From assembly GCA_009761415.1 (NCBI GenBank), contig QUOL01000011.1, positions 992,001 to 1,056,000 on the forward strand: a stretch of 64,000 nucleotides of DNA, in the 5' to 3' direction. The stretch comes from Sarcomyxa edulis. Taxonomy: Eukaryota > Basidiomycota > Agaricomycetes > Agaricales > Mycenaceae. The position numbers and the translations under genes are program-made. The notes under the pieces were generated by a model. That model was not told the DNA's origin and did not search any database. It saw nothing but the letters and a program-made list of their open reading frames with translations. How positions within the stretch are numbered: the stretch's first letter is position 1; each line of letters starts with the position of its first letter. Positions 35,056 through 46,800 of this stretch are shown here, one piece after another.

Positions 35056-36312
35056 TGGTTCTCCAGAACCGCCAATCAGCAAAATGTTCTGGGTGGTTCC
35101 TCAGAACCACTATGCTCATTGCTGAACGTAGCATTCTTTGACGGTGCCTCAGAACCACATTCCAGCAAATAAGTCCGAACGGTTCCTCGGCACCGTCAGC
35201 CTCGATTTCAGGTGGGTGGTTCCTCGACACCGGGCTATCAGAGTATTTCCTGACGGTTCTCCAGAACCATAGCCCAAGAAATCATCTGGGATGGGTTTTC
35301 ACAGTTCTGGAGAACCTCCGCCTTGAAAATATCTGCCCGGTTTCCCGGCACCCTAAATGTTAAGTTATTTCACAGCGGTTCCTCAGCACTGTCCTACCCT
35401 TTTAGGCACTGGTTCCCCGGAACTTCCAGCTCACAACATATGGTCTGGTGCTACAGCACTGTAGTCTGTGCATATACATTGGTGGTTTCTCAGCACCGCT
35501 CTACTCTCATTTCAGATAGGCCAGTTCTGCAGAACCGCTCTCTCGAAGGTTCTCCTGGTTCTACAGCACCATAATCATTGAGACTATGTTTGGTGGTTCC
35601 TAGGCACTGTTCAGATTTATTCTAGGTATGCCAGTCCTGCAGAACCACTCTTTGAGAGATATTACTGACCTGGTTCTGCAGCACCGTACCTGTCGAATTA
35701 TTTTCAGCGGTGCCCCAGCACCATTCTACCTCATTCAACGTACACCAGTTTCCCAGAACCGCGGCGTCAAACTGTCGGCTGGTTCTACGGCACTGTACAC
35801 CATTAAGATTTTAGTGGGATGTGGTGTCCCAGCACTGCTCTGCCTTATCTCAGGTACACCAGTTTCTCAGAATTGTCATGTCAAGCTTGCGGTCCTACGG
35901 CACCATGTTGTGTCGATGTATATTGGTGGTCCCCCAGCACCGTTTTGCGTTCTTTCAGGTAGGCTGGTTTGTCAGAACCAGGCTCAAATCAATCCTGACC
36001 TAGTTCCTCAGCACCGTAGTCTGTCAAATTGTTTTGTGCGGTGTCCCAGCACTGTCTCGTGTTCTTCCAGGTAGGCTGGTTTCTCAGAACCAGGCTCAAA
36101 TCAATTCTGACCTGGTTTCTCAGCACCGTAGTCTGTCGAATCATTTCCACGGTGTCCCAGCACCGTCCTACCTTATTCCCTATGTCCTAGTTCCTCAGAA
36201 CCACCATTTTAGATACTGGCCCGGTGCCATGGCACCAATCCACTCGATTTGGGGTACCTCAGTTTCCCAGAACCACCACTTAAAGAATGCTGACCCACTT
36301 CTGCAGCACTGT
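35056..36312. repeat. array of about 34 palindromic 14-mers, 37-bp period with trimeric higher order
   Basis: A 14-bp near-palindrome of the form GGTTCYYCAGMACC recurs with starts at about 35056, 35095, 35143, 35181, 35218, 35255, 35303, 35339, 35377, 35411, 35447, 35485, 35523 and onward to 36299. The mean spacing is about 37.7 bp. The arms (GGTTC/GAACC, GGTGC/GCACC) are kept while the middle varies, sometimes with compensating changes such as GGTGCC...GGCACC. In the second half every third unit has the CCAGTTTCTCAGAACC form (35523, 35633, 35747, 35861, 35965, 36078, 36189), giving a higher-order period near 112 bp. The array ends about 30 bp before the stop codon of the KDZ-type gene. Confidence 0.9.
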
Positions 36313-36340
36313 ATTACACACCTTGAGTACAATACATCTT

Positions 36341-39300
36341 CTATTTATCTATCTTTGCCATTCTTCGCATCTTTCTCCGATTCCAAACACTGAGAAAAAC
36401 CTTCGTATACAAGATTGCCCTTTCTTGTGCCATGTAGCTGATTGACTTCCGTATACGGCTAATTCCACCGTTTCCACACTCTGCCGCGCTCGAATTGATA
36501 TGCTGAAGCCGGGGATCTACGTCGGAGTAGCTGGTGAGAAATGCTGCAGGTGCACATTTTGTGTGTCCTTTAGCGTGGAACCCATCAATGACAAAAAGTG
36601 TATCGGCAAAGTAGTCGGGCTCCCGTGTCATGCAATATGGACCCAACGCACACGCAAAATCATAAATAATCCGTTTGGGAGGTGATGGCCATCGGGTGAA
36701 TATTGCCGAGAAGACATCGTTTCGTCCTTCTCCCCGTGGGATACAGTGGAAACCATAGCATATGCTGTGAGTGCACCACGCACACATAATCCCACCTGTC
36801 AAACGCTGCTCCCCATACTGAGCATAATATTTACCGCATTTGTCACCTCGCTTTCCTCCGGGCTCGCCTCGAAGATCGTACTTTAGCCATGGATATTTTG
36901 GGCGGTGACGAATCTGAGGCATACTATAGCAGCACCCTGTCTGTATATAAACAAACATTAGTCCCTTTTGAAGACCAACACATGCAATGACATACCCGTT
37001 CCCAATCTTTTGCTTCCTCATGTATGTCCACATGCTGTACCTCTGTTCTATGCATTGTAAGGCGCTTGAGTATGCTTACTCCTCTCTCGTGTAGAAAAAT
37101 GCAGACATTGCGTAGTGTCTCTGGATAGGTCCTCCCGTTTAGATTGTCTCCAAACTTCGAGTTCTCGTACTTCAACACATCATATATGGTCGGGATTCTC
37201 ACCAGCAAAGATGCATTTTTTGGAGTTGGATTGCGGTTAAATCTGTCCAGGTCTCCCAAAGCTGGCCGTATGACAAGCTGGAGGATGGATTCATCGGCGG
37301 CAAGCTGTGAAAAAAATACAGTCAGATCAGGAGCCTGGGTTATAGTGGATGTGCATACCTGTGTGAATAGACGCCTATACGGTGCAGGGACTTCCTGTTT
37401 GTCAAACAATGCTCTAGCTCCATAGAACGTCTCAAATAGTTCAGCTATGTGTACGTTTATCTTCGTCAATTCATCGATTGTCTGAGGAATTGATTTGATA
37501 CGTGTTAACAACTCCGCCGCTGCTTTCGCAGTCAGGGTTGTCTTCCTGGGTACTGGCCTTGTTTCATCATCTGTATCTGCATCTACCTCCAGGTCTGCCT
37601 GTTGGGCCTGCTCATCCTCGATCTCTTTGAGTTCAGAATCTTGCAGTATCAAGGAGCGGCCAGTGACAACCTTGCGTAGAAGTCTCCGAGCTACTCCATG
37701 TGCGCGTGGCATGGGTGAATCGAGTATTTGTTGGCGAGATACATAACCACTTGAGCGGGAAGGTGCATTATTGGCTGAGATGGTTGGAGGCTGAAGAGAA
37801 GGGAGTAAGTGTTTCCGACTGAAGGCTAGCGTTACACCGTCCCAGATTGTATCCTCTGGTGTTGGGCCACATTTTGGACAGCGCATATCGTCATCGAAGG
37901 CTTGCAGCCGAACAAATGAGAACCATACAGATCGAAAGACCTGTTCTGAGATGAATGGAAGAGATGAATCACGGGTGGAGTACCGTCGAGCCACCACAGA
38001 TACCCATGCGGTGAAAGGTGTTTCGGATGATGTATACGCACTTGTATACTCGTCCAAGAGCTCGTGCGTGAACAATTGTCGGTTATTAAAGTTGAAGACT
38101 CCAAGCTCACGGCAGTCTGGTCCAATGAACCGACGACGTGTTCGTGGACAGCTTCGACAGACCTGAAGCTGGATCTGTCGCTCGTAAGTTTCCGTCAAGC
38201 CGTAGACTGTACAAGCCCGCTCTTCGACCACTTCATCCATAACATAGAGCTGTCCACAGATGCATGCTGATGTGTCATTCAATATTATTGTGAATGGCAC
38301 TGTCTTGTGGAATGCCGGTGGTACAGGGTACAGGAGTCGATCACTTGGCAAAGAGATCCATCTCGGAGGAAGAATAGGAAGATGAGATACTGATTCGCCG
38401 TCCTTTGCTGCTTGTCGCACTCGTAACACTAGTTGAGTTATTTTTTAGCGAACTTCAAGAGTGTTTGGATATATATCTTACCTGGGATTTCATCTGGCAT
38501 AGCTTCAATATTAAGGTCATCTACAGCACTTGGATCGCCACGGAGAATCTGCTGCAGGTGATCTCTTGAAAGTCTGATATGCGGGCAGTGCCCGAACACA
38601 TCTTTTGAGCATGTCCATACACCTTGTCCAGTGTCTTTTCCTTCATGACGGACAAAAGCTCGACCTTTTGCGCCGCGGTGGCCTGCAGAAGGGACTGAGA
38701 AGTCTTCGATGTAGACATCATTGTCAAGGGCTTCTCGTGAGAACATGACTGTAGAAGAGTCCACTACCACGATCTTTGGGTCAATATATATCTGGCAATA
38801 TTGACAACGGAGCTTACACTCGTTGAATATCTCATCTTCGGGAAATCTCTCTGTACCATACTGTATCAGAAACTGTCGATGAACACAGTCGTCTCCCGGC
38901 CAGGGGCATAGACATGCAATAGCATCTTCATCACCAATCTTGGTCCATTGTATATGATACCACACGTTCTGTGCACAAGCGTCAGTAGATTCAGCCTCCT
39001 AATGCCACTCCAACTCACAGTCGAAGAGCTGTTTCGAGCATTCCAGCCTTGGACAACAAAAAACTCTGGGGAAATTTGCAGAAATTCTGCAGCACCAGCA
39101 AGGACAGCATCAATATATAGCTCGTAATTTTGAGTCTGAATTGGTACAGATTGCCCAGAAGCAGTAGGTCTTTGTGGTGTACCCGCAGGCGCATCAAGAT
39201 CCATATTGGTTGGAAAATTCCAATCAATCTCCAAATCGTTGACAGTAAATGTCTTGCCTGGTTCTTTTCTGGCAGTGACATTAGAGACGCGACGAGAAGG

Positions 39301-39750
39301 CAATTGTTTGATTGTTCTAGGTTTCTTTCGAGGCGTAGGCGGTGTTTCTTTTGCATTTTTGGCGAGTGTTATACGAGGTGGATTCACAGCGGTCGAAATG
39401 TACTTATATCCGTGAAAGATGGCACGAGGAGATGGTGGAGGTGGTGGAATAACAAGCCGTGAGTCTCCCATGGTGAGATAACAGAGAATGTGGTGGCAAT
39501 CTTGTGATTCACAGCAGGAACAGGCAGGAACGCGTCTGGAAAATGAGATGGACGCGTTGCATGACCCTACCGTTCTGATACTATTGTACCTCGATACATT
39601 TGTGCTGCTATTGTGCAGTGGTTGTTCTTCCAACTTATCATGTAATTCTTGTTGGAGTGTCTCAAGACGCTTCAGGTTCAACTCTCCTTGTGGTTGTTTT
39701 GTTTCTGATTTTTGCTCTTCCGCGTGCACGTGGCTTGCCGTCGATGCCAC
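36341..39750 (-). CDS. KDZ (Kyakuja-Dileera-Zisupton) superfamily transposase with CxC cysteine clusters
   Basis: Four exons (39750-39019, 38968-38482, 38428-36996, 36940-36341) sum to 3252 nt (1083 residues). The N-terminus is low-complexity with basic stretches. Cysteine clusters follow: CACLCPWPGDDC with CKLRCQYCQIY, then ACICGQL with CTVYGLTETYERQIQLQVCR. The segment RRRFIGPDCRELGVFNFNNR with FTHELLDEYTSAYTSSETPF matches the CxC5/CxC6-like modules reported with KDZ transposases. The C-terminal part carries the catalytic-type blocks: CAWCTHSICYGFHCIPRGEG, KRIIYDFACALGPYC (Asp), DGFHAKGHTKCAPAAF (Asp, His, Cys) and NSSAAECGNGGISRIRKSIS (Glu). The frame is intact and the introns are canonical. 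It is flanked downstream by the palindrome array and upstream by a charged companion gene. Which KDZ subgroup it belongs to is not certain. Confidence 0.8.
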
Positions 39751-39834
39751 TCATACCATTCTTTATTCTTAGATCCATAAATGGCTGGATTATCACAATC
39801 GATTTGGTCTTCTACCTTTGACTATACTGCTACT

Positions 39835-41453
39835 CTAGATTAGGGATACCTCTTCAGGGGGCTCAAAGTCCTTGAGAGCCCTTTGAATCATCTCCAATTC
39901 CTTTTCTAAAGTGAGTTTCCTTTGCTCATCAGCGGTGCGATACTCCCAGAATAAGTCATCGACCTCCAGTCCTGTTGCTTCCATGTAAGCTTGGACCACA
40001 AATGAGCGCGTCCTAGGGTCCATGCATTGCTCCTTCCACCCCTCAACAAGGCCCGGGATCTTACGTGACGTAACGGTCCACGTCTTCCAGAAAAAGAATT
40101 CCGCTAACACCTCGTCCTCATCGCACCCGCAGTTCAACACACCTTTTTCTGGAATCTTTGGATGGAGAACGCGAGGGCCGCGTACCCCCATTACCGCATA
40201 CTCACCACTCTTTTGGCCGGTGAATTCCCCATCTATTGGACGCTGCTTCTTGGTAATCCCCTGATGATAACGGCACATGGTATTTCCTTGTTGAGTCGTC
40301 AAACAATGGAGGGAAGTTGCCCGATTGGTAGTGGCTGCCTCGATGACAAAGGATTGAACAGTTCGAATGTGATTACGGACTGTCCAGGGAATTGGTACCA
40401 ACTTCCCTTGCCTCTGAGCGCGTATAAATTCCTGGAATGCGTTCTTGCCTTTGACTATACCATGTTCAAGATCAGAAACTGAACGAAAGACTATCTGAAG
40501 GAAACTGACATGTTTTGTCTGCTCTCTCGGTGATAGAGAGATCGAGCCATTTTTGGTATCCTACATTGATATCCTTGGTGAGCAATCGTCGGATCATCAA
40601 AAGCTTTGATGCACTTACCTGATGGGCCTTTGCTACGTTTGGCCTTAGGCTCGTCCGGATCATCAGAATCTGATAGGCTACGCTTGGAGTTCTCTCCATC
40701 TCCGCCATCTTCACCTGCCTCGGCTTCCACAGGTTTTTTCTCCTTCTTCGTACGGCTCTTTGGTTTCTTCATCTTTTTCTTTCCTTCTACCGCTGTACCA
40801 TCCACTTCGCCCGCTCCATCTACTTCACCTGTTCCATCCACTTCGCCCGTTCCATCTCTTTCGCCCGTTCCATCTCTTTCGCCCGTCCCATCTGCATCAC
40901 CCCGCGACTTTCCTTTATTCTCCATCATCTTTTCTCTGTCATTCACCGTCTCTTCATTCACCTCATTCACCTCACCTTTCTCATCAACTGCCTTTTCCTT
41001 CTCTCTTGCTGACTCTCCCTCGTTCCCACTTGACTTCCCTTCATCTCCCACCGGCTTATCTGTAGTGTGTACTACTTCCTCTGCGGTTACCACCGTTGGT
41101 TCTTTTGCTTGTTCTGCTGGTTCATCAGCCTCAGGGGTAGTAGTCTTGGTTTGCTCAGTCTCTAAATCGCGAAGAATTTTTCTGATCTCTGGCGACAGAG
41201 CCTGGATTTTGTCAGCAAGTAGGTCCTCCGCTTCTGCAAGTTTAGTTTCGGCCTTCTGACGTAGAGCTGTTATCATGCATTGGTGTTAGGTTCATCTATT
41301 CCAGAGACCATACGCCTACGTACCTTTGCTTCCCCCTGGTTTGTGCGCCGCCATGAGGCTCAAGACTGCTTCTATTCTTCTCTTCCACTTTGCAACCTCT
41401 GCTCTCTGGCCCTCAATGGACTGTCTTATCTGCTCTATGTCTTTAGGTGCAAG
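39835..41453 (-). CDS. charged repeat protein next to the KDZ gene, 5' exon missing
   Basis: The exon at 41453-41325 encodes LAPKDIEQIRQSIEGQRAEV and leads by a GTACGT...CAG intron into an exon from about 41258 to 40621. This holds a helical segment (KAETKLAEAEDLLADKIQAL), a long acidic Glu/Lys/Asp-rich region with a six-residue tandem repeat (DGTGER ×2, DGTGEV ×2, DGAGEV), and basic NLS-like patches (KKKMKKPKSRTKKEKK, PKAKRSKGPSG). A folded C-terminal exon ends in RALKDFEPPEEVSLI at 39835, with blocks GVLNCGCDEDEVLAEFFFWK and VVQAYMEATGLEVDDLFWEY. The middle junction (about 40610-40480) is ambiguous: a second exon GYQKWLDLSITERADKT fits only if a 31-nt intron follows. The 5' side stops at the end of a transposon at 41459. 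Function unknown; possibly a KDZ-associated accessory protein. Confidence 0.55.
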
Positions 41454-41749
41454 CTGATTACATCAGGAAAAGTCACTTGTCTCTCACATGCTCTGAGAGA
41501 ACCAAAAGCTTCCCAAAGCATCTCAGAGCATCTCAGGGTATTTTAAGAGCTCTGAATGCTCTGAGAGACTCTGAGAAGCTCTGAGAAGCTCTGAGAGTTG
41601 TCTGAGAGCTTTCTGAGATGCCCTAGGAATAAGTAGTTTCCCAGAGTACCTCAGACACCCTGGGATGCTCTGACATACCATTGAAAAAGGATGTAAAATA
41701 GAGTAAAAAACAGGTTTCGGATGACTAGAACATCGAAGAAAATAAATGC

Positions 41750-41830
41750 ATTCAGCAAGGATTGAACTCGGGCCCTTTACTTGTAGGGCACATGACCTCG
41801 CAAACTAACAACTTAACCAATAGTCTACAA
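41750..41830 (-). other. tRNA-derived Pol III promoter-like segment
   Basis: The minus strand has an A-box-like TGGTTAAGTTG (41819-41809) and a B-box-like GAGTTCAATCC (41769-41759) at tRNA-like spacing. The T stem is mostly paired. No acceptor stem forms, so this is a tRNA-derived relic or SINE-like head rather than a working tRNA gene. Confidence 0.4.
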
Positions 41831-42319
41831 GACCATGTATATGTGTGACTATCTTCGTCCTATCAACCTGAGGTATAGCCTCTTATACAAACACATTTTG
41901 GACTTAGAGAAATTCGCTCGTTGTGTGACGTGACATTGCACATGTGATGGTGTCACGTCACTCTGAAAGCGAACTTGGCTGCCAGCTCATCATCCTTTTT
42001 CCTCCCTCCTTTCTTCCTCTTCCTCTTTCCACCTTCCTCCCTCTTCTTTCCACTAATTGCTCTATCATCTACATCCTCAATACCAGTATTCCTGGTCATC
42101 TTGGCTTACTAATCCGCTCTTTGAAGAAGCTGGAGCACAGCAATTGGTGACATGGCAATTTTGCTGTCATTTTTGCTGCTGTAGATATGTTTCTTTTTGT
42201 GTCCTTTCTGCTGATATATTCTGCTTCTAGATCCTACCAATAACCTGGAGGATGGAGAGCTTAGAGATGGGAAGGAAGAAACCAGGAACAGGGAAAGAAG
42301 ATATGTTGTATCTTTTGCA

Positions 42320-42960
42320 TATCTATCCCCATCTTTTCACCACTTTTTTCACCACCCTCCACCACCCCCTACCACCCCCTACCTTTTTCTACCATTCTCC
42401 ACCTCTTTTTGCCTTCCTCTATATTCCCTTCACCTTCTTTCACCTTCCCCATCTCTTTGTACCATCTTCCACCTGCTTCCACCTCTTTAGATCTTTTCAT
42501 ACCTCCCTTTTCACCTTCCCCTACCTCTTATCACCTTCCCCTACCTCCCCATGCCTCCCCACACCTTTTTTGACCTCTTTCACCTCCCTTTCACCTTTCA
42601 CCATCTTTTTCTGCCTCTTTTCCCCTTCCTCTACCTCCCCCCACCTCTTTGTACCTCCCACCACCTCCCTTTTACATTTCTCCACCTTCCCCTACCTCTT
42701 TTTACCTCTTACCACCTCTCCCCACCTTCCCTTCACCTTTCTCCACCTTCTCCACCTCTTTTTACCTTTTCCCACCTCTTTGTCCCTCCCCCTACCTTAA
42801 ATCCATCCCCTTGTACCTTTTTCTACCTTTCTCCACCCTCCCCCATCTCTTTTGCACCCTTCCCCAGCTCTTTTTCACCTCCTACTTCTTTTCACCACCT
42901 TCCAACCTTTTGTCACCTCCCTATACTATCTTCACCCTTTTCTCTACTATTTCCTCTATT
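42320..42960. repeat. 640-bp degenerate polypyrimidine minisatellite
   Basis: Almost pure C/T with scattered A on the plus strand, built from units like CACCTCTTT, CACCTTCCCCTAC and TTTTTCTAC with no fixed period. The complementary strand is purine-rich. Long frames through it are low-complexity artefacts. Confidence 0.85.
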
Positions 42961-43848
42961 TTTCTAGCTCTCTTGTAGTTATAATGTAGTAGAAGACTAT
43001 GAATATATGTGTTTAATTGAATAAAACTTGACTTGTATGCAAGAAAATGTGATATTTCTAAAAGCTCTGAATTGCACTCAATAAATCTGACAGGCACTGA
43101 GGTTATCTGGGGTAGCACTGAGATTATCCAGAGTGGCACTGAGAGTATCTAAAATTGCTCTGAATTAGCCCCAGGATACCCCATGACATCTTTAAGATCT
43201 CTGGCTAAGGTAACTTGTCTCTAAAGCTTCCCAGGACGCTCTGAGTGCTCTGAAGCTCTGGGATCTCTGAGAAGCTCTGAGAAGCTCTGGGGAGCTCTGG
43301 AGAGCTCTGGCTTACCCTCAGGGTGCTCTAGGGAAAAGTGCATTTTCCTGATGTAGCTACGCAATTTTAGTAGTACTGAATTTTTCTGACCGTCTAGATT
43401 GGTCGTTGGGTCTTCTAGACATCAACAGTATCAGAATGAAGGGCAGGTGTTCTGACTTGACTCATCGTTCACTCACCCATTTCTATTGACTAGATAAAGC
43501 AGCCTGACGGTGGACACGGATTGTAGAATTTTTCAAGGTAAATGAGACTTTGCGGCGGTCAATTCTGGTTGCGCCACATACTTTACAAGTCAACTCTGAC
43601 TGACTTGTTTTCTGTAGTATCACGGTTTACTTTGATTGTGAGCCGGCCTGCACGACTCATCTGTCTAAAATCTTGATCGAGTGGAAACTATGGTCTAAAG
43701 TTGTGATCGGGGGCCGGCATTGGTAAATCTGTTAAGGTCAGCCTTTGATCTAGCGACACGTCAGATATTTCAGAACTTTCAAAGACACTATAAGATATTT
43801 GTGTCGCCCTTCAACCTTCCCTAGTCCTATTATCTCTGATTTTTTCCC

Positions 43849-46800
43849 ATGGCTGGACTCGATGCACACAAGGAGGATGCTATGGCTGCCTCCTTGTCTG
43901 CGTTGACTGCTATCGTTTCTCTTCTATCTCATATTATTTTGGTGCTCGAAGGTACGGACCACCTACTGTGGTACCCGTGAGATGAGTCCCAGATATATTC
44001 GAGGGACGCGATTCGTATCCAGCGTTCAGCTGGCGAGCGATACTAGGTACCCGGGGGTGTAAGACTTGTAGGCCCTTACACAGTCAGTGCTTCGATTCCC
44101 GAAGGCTCTCAGGAACGTACCACGCTCAGGCTTCCCTTGAGCGCGTTGGCACGCTTCCTTATCTCCCAGGCTTTCCTAGGGAGACGAGACTTCGGAGACG
44201 AAGATCTATGCCCGAGTCACTCAAATAGATTACTTACTTTAACAATATAATGCCCTTGCCCAAGGTGAAGTTCGGAGGTTCTCGACGAAGTATGGCTTAG
44301 GCTGGGCTGATGGGTGTAAGTGATAAGAAGGATAATCTATTGTCACGCGTAACGCGTGACTCATGAGTGGGTCGTGACATGATAGTAAGTAAATGAAAAT
44401 GTAAGGAAACGTCGATCTTGAAAGTAAAAGTAAGCAAGGTAAAAGAATATGTGAATGTCCGCTACAAACCCCCCCACTCTTCAAGCATCGATGGGATTAT
44501 AGATCTCCGGAACGCGAAGAGTAGCGATACGAGCGCGATTCCAACTGCCCTGAAACCCGGATTGGAGGCGAGTGTTGACCGCCTCAAAATCGACGTCGGT
44601 GGGGACAAACTCAGGCGCCTGGAATCCACGATTGTCCGAACGGAAGAATTGAGACCACATACCCCTAGTACGAGGCTCGACGATGCCCGATTCGAACTTC
44701 TTGTATAGGATCTCGAACACGCGTTCACAAGCTGCGTTCCATTCCCCGCGCCAATGCTGTAACGCATGCCAAAGGATATCCTCAGGAGGCCACAACCACC
44801 TGTCCGTCTCAAATGTCCCCGCCGGTAAATAGCCGAAGACGATGTTTAGCTCCTCGGGGGACATCGCGTCGCAGCGGAAGAAGAGGAAGCTAGCCTTGTC
44901 GACGAATCCTCGCTGATGGAGAGTGACCTGAGTAGACGGCCCATGCATGAAAGCGCTGACCAGTCCTTGACCACCGTAACGACGAGCGATCCAAGAGGCC
45001 GGGCCTCCCAAACCTATCAGGGCTCTCGCGTGAGGGCGATGAAGGACATCGAGAAGTTGAATCCTGTACCGAGCGTACAGATCCAAGCCTCCTCTGCCAT
45101 AATCGAGAACGTGGTCGCGCAAGTTGGGGCCATAGTAGACTTCAAAGGCGAGTTCGCGCGAACCCACGTCGGAAGGAAGGAAGACGTGATCTTCCTTGGG
45201 GTCTGTGCAGATCTTGAAGGGCACTCCCCGTTCGACGGCTGTGGTAAGAACCTTCTCTATGTCCGACACCCCTTCCCAACAGTTTGCCCAATAGCGCATG
45301 CGGAATTCGGTCTCTTGGTTTACGTACAGGTAACCCAGCTTTATCAAGTCTGGGCTCCAACGATACCAGGTGGGGTACGACGTCAGAGATCCGGGATTGG
45401 TGAAGCGTTTCCCGCGTTCTCGTAAATCATCCACGAAGGCTAGACGCTGACGGCGGCGTTCTGAAGATTCGGCGGGAGTAGGGCGAGAAGGAGGAAGGAC
45501 CGTAGCATATAGGCGTTCATTGTCTCGCGCGGAGCGACGACGAGCAGGACCGTCCCTGGACATAGCTTGAACCCAGGGAGAAGCGTCGCTTCGGCTGCTG
45601 TCCGAACTACCACCCCGACCTGAATGATGATTCTCGTCACGAAGACGTCGCCGTCCTGCGGGATATGCACGACCGACCTGAGAACGTTGGGTCCTCGGGC
45701 CATCGAAGGTCGCTCCCCGACGACGATCTGATGAACGACTACGGTCCCTTTCCATAGCGGCTTCAGCCATCACTACGTCTTCGTCTCCTGTCTCCGCGGA
45801 ATCAGGCTCGGCATACCCAAGACGGAGAGCGATAATAGCTTTCTCCTCCATCAGGCTAGATAGTTCCGCCAGAGTAGGAACGGGGTCGTTGTCTTGTCTC
45901 ACTGCTAAACCCGTCTCAATGGAGAACGTGATGCCGGGCGGCGGCGCACAAGTCGCTTTGTACAGCTCGCGAAGATGAATCAGGTTGACATCGTTGAGGG
46001 CGACTGTAGAAACGTCGACCTCGTCCCATCGTAAGGGCCTGAAACGATACACGATGATTCTACGACCTGCCGAGCCGTCCTCGAGGCGATAATGATAGCG
46101 AGCCCGGTACTCGGTGGCCTTGACGTTGTCTAGTTCTACTCGTCGACACCATCCCGTGAAGTCTATAATGGTGGTCTGACCCTCGAAGTCGTCAGGAATG
46201 GGAGGAGGCGCAGGTCGCGGCGTGGGATTTCTCTTCTGACCGAAATGGTCGTACTCCCGCAATCCCGGAAACTGGTCCAAGAACCCTGGCATGTCACAAG
46301 CGCGCATTCCCAACGAGTTGGGAACGGAGTCAAGTTGAGCTTTGTACGCGATGAACATCGCAGGGCTGTAACAATGGAAACGGGGGTCAGCCATCTCTGC
46401 TAGGGTCCACGGATAGAAAACAGGTATGTCGTGACGAAGCAAATGGGCTATGTTCACGAATTTCCAATCGCGGGCTAAATTGATCAACACTCCGCGTCTT
46501 TGACGATTCCACAATGGCAGTTCCTCTATGATCGTCACCGTGACCTCCTGCAACCCTTCGCGCCACGTTTCTACGGAGTGAACCCACCACGAGAGAAAGG
46601 CGAGCCCTTCCAGGCAGAAGCGTTTGGCCTGGGACGCAGCAATTTCGGTCTCTTTCTCGGTTGAATAGTCGCGATTAAGGATGTCGAAGGAGATGGCAGC
46701 GGGAATCGCGGAGTTCCTCCCGTAGGCTGTCCGAGATCTAATAGAGGTGCAGCAGGCGCGAAGGTCGGTCATGAGTACTTTGACCTCATCACTCCATCGC

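Larger units (their letters stand above)
41459..43355. mobile_element. 1.9-kb terminal-inverted-repeat element with subterminal repeat clusters (non-autonomous)
   Basis: The ends are inverted repeats: TACATCAGGAAAAGTCACTT on the left and, read inward from the right, TACATCAGGAAAATGCACTT. Just inside both ends are clusters of CTCTGAGA/AGCTCTGG motifs (41485-41680 and 43060-43330), a common arrangement for transposase-binding subterminal repeats. No transposase frame lies inside. The interior carries a tRNA-like segment and a long polypyrimidine tract. I could not find a convincing target-site duplication. The element directly abuts the acceptor of an exon of the minus-strand gene at 39.8-41.45 kb, so it probably lies in one of its introns. 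Confidence 0.6.

Noticed and set aside
35056..36312. CRISPR-like array of palindromic repeats with spacers
   Set aside because: The repeats are only 14 bp, vary between units, show a threefold superperiod, and the host is a eukaryote with no cas genes. It is a satellite or transposon-associated array.
40606..41259. Long plus-strand frame rich in Ser/Pro/Phe
   Set aside because: It is the antisense shadow of the acidic repeat region of the minus-strand gene.
42252..42978. Several long plus-strand frames rich in Pro/Thr/Phe/Leu
   Set aside because: They arise from a stop-poor polypyrimidine tract and have no protein-like composition or motifs.
44239..44484. 81-83 codon frame present in both LTRs
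   Set aside because: It lies within the 500-bp LTR in both copies with no motif. LTR frames of this size are expected by chance.
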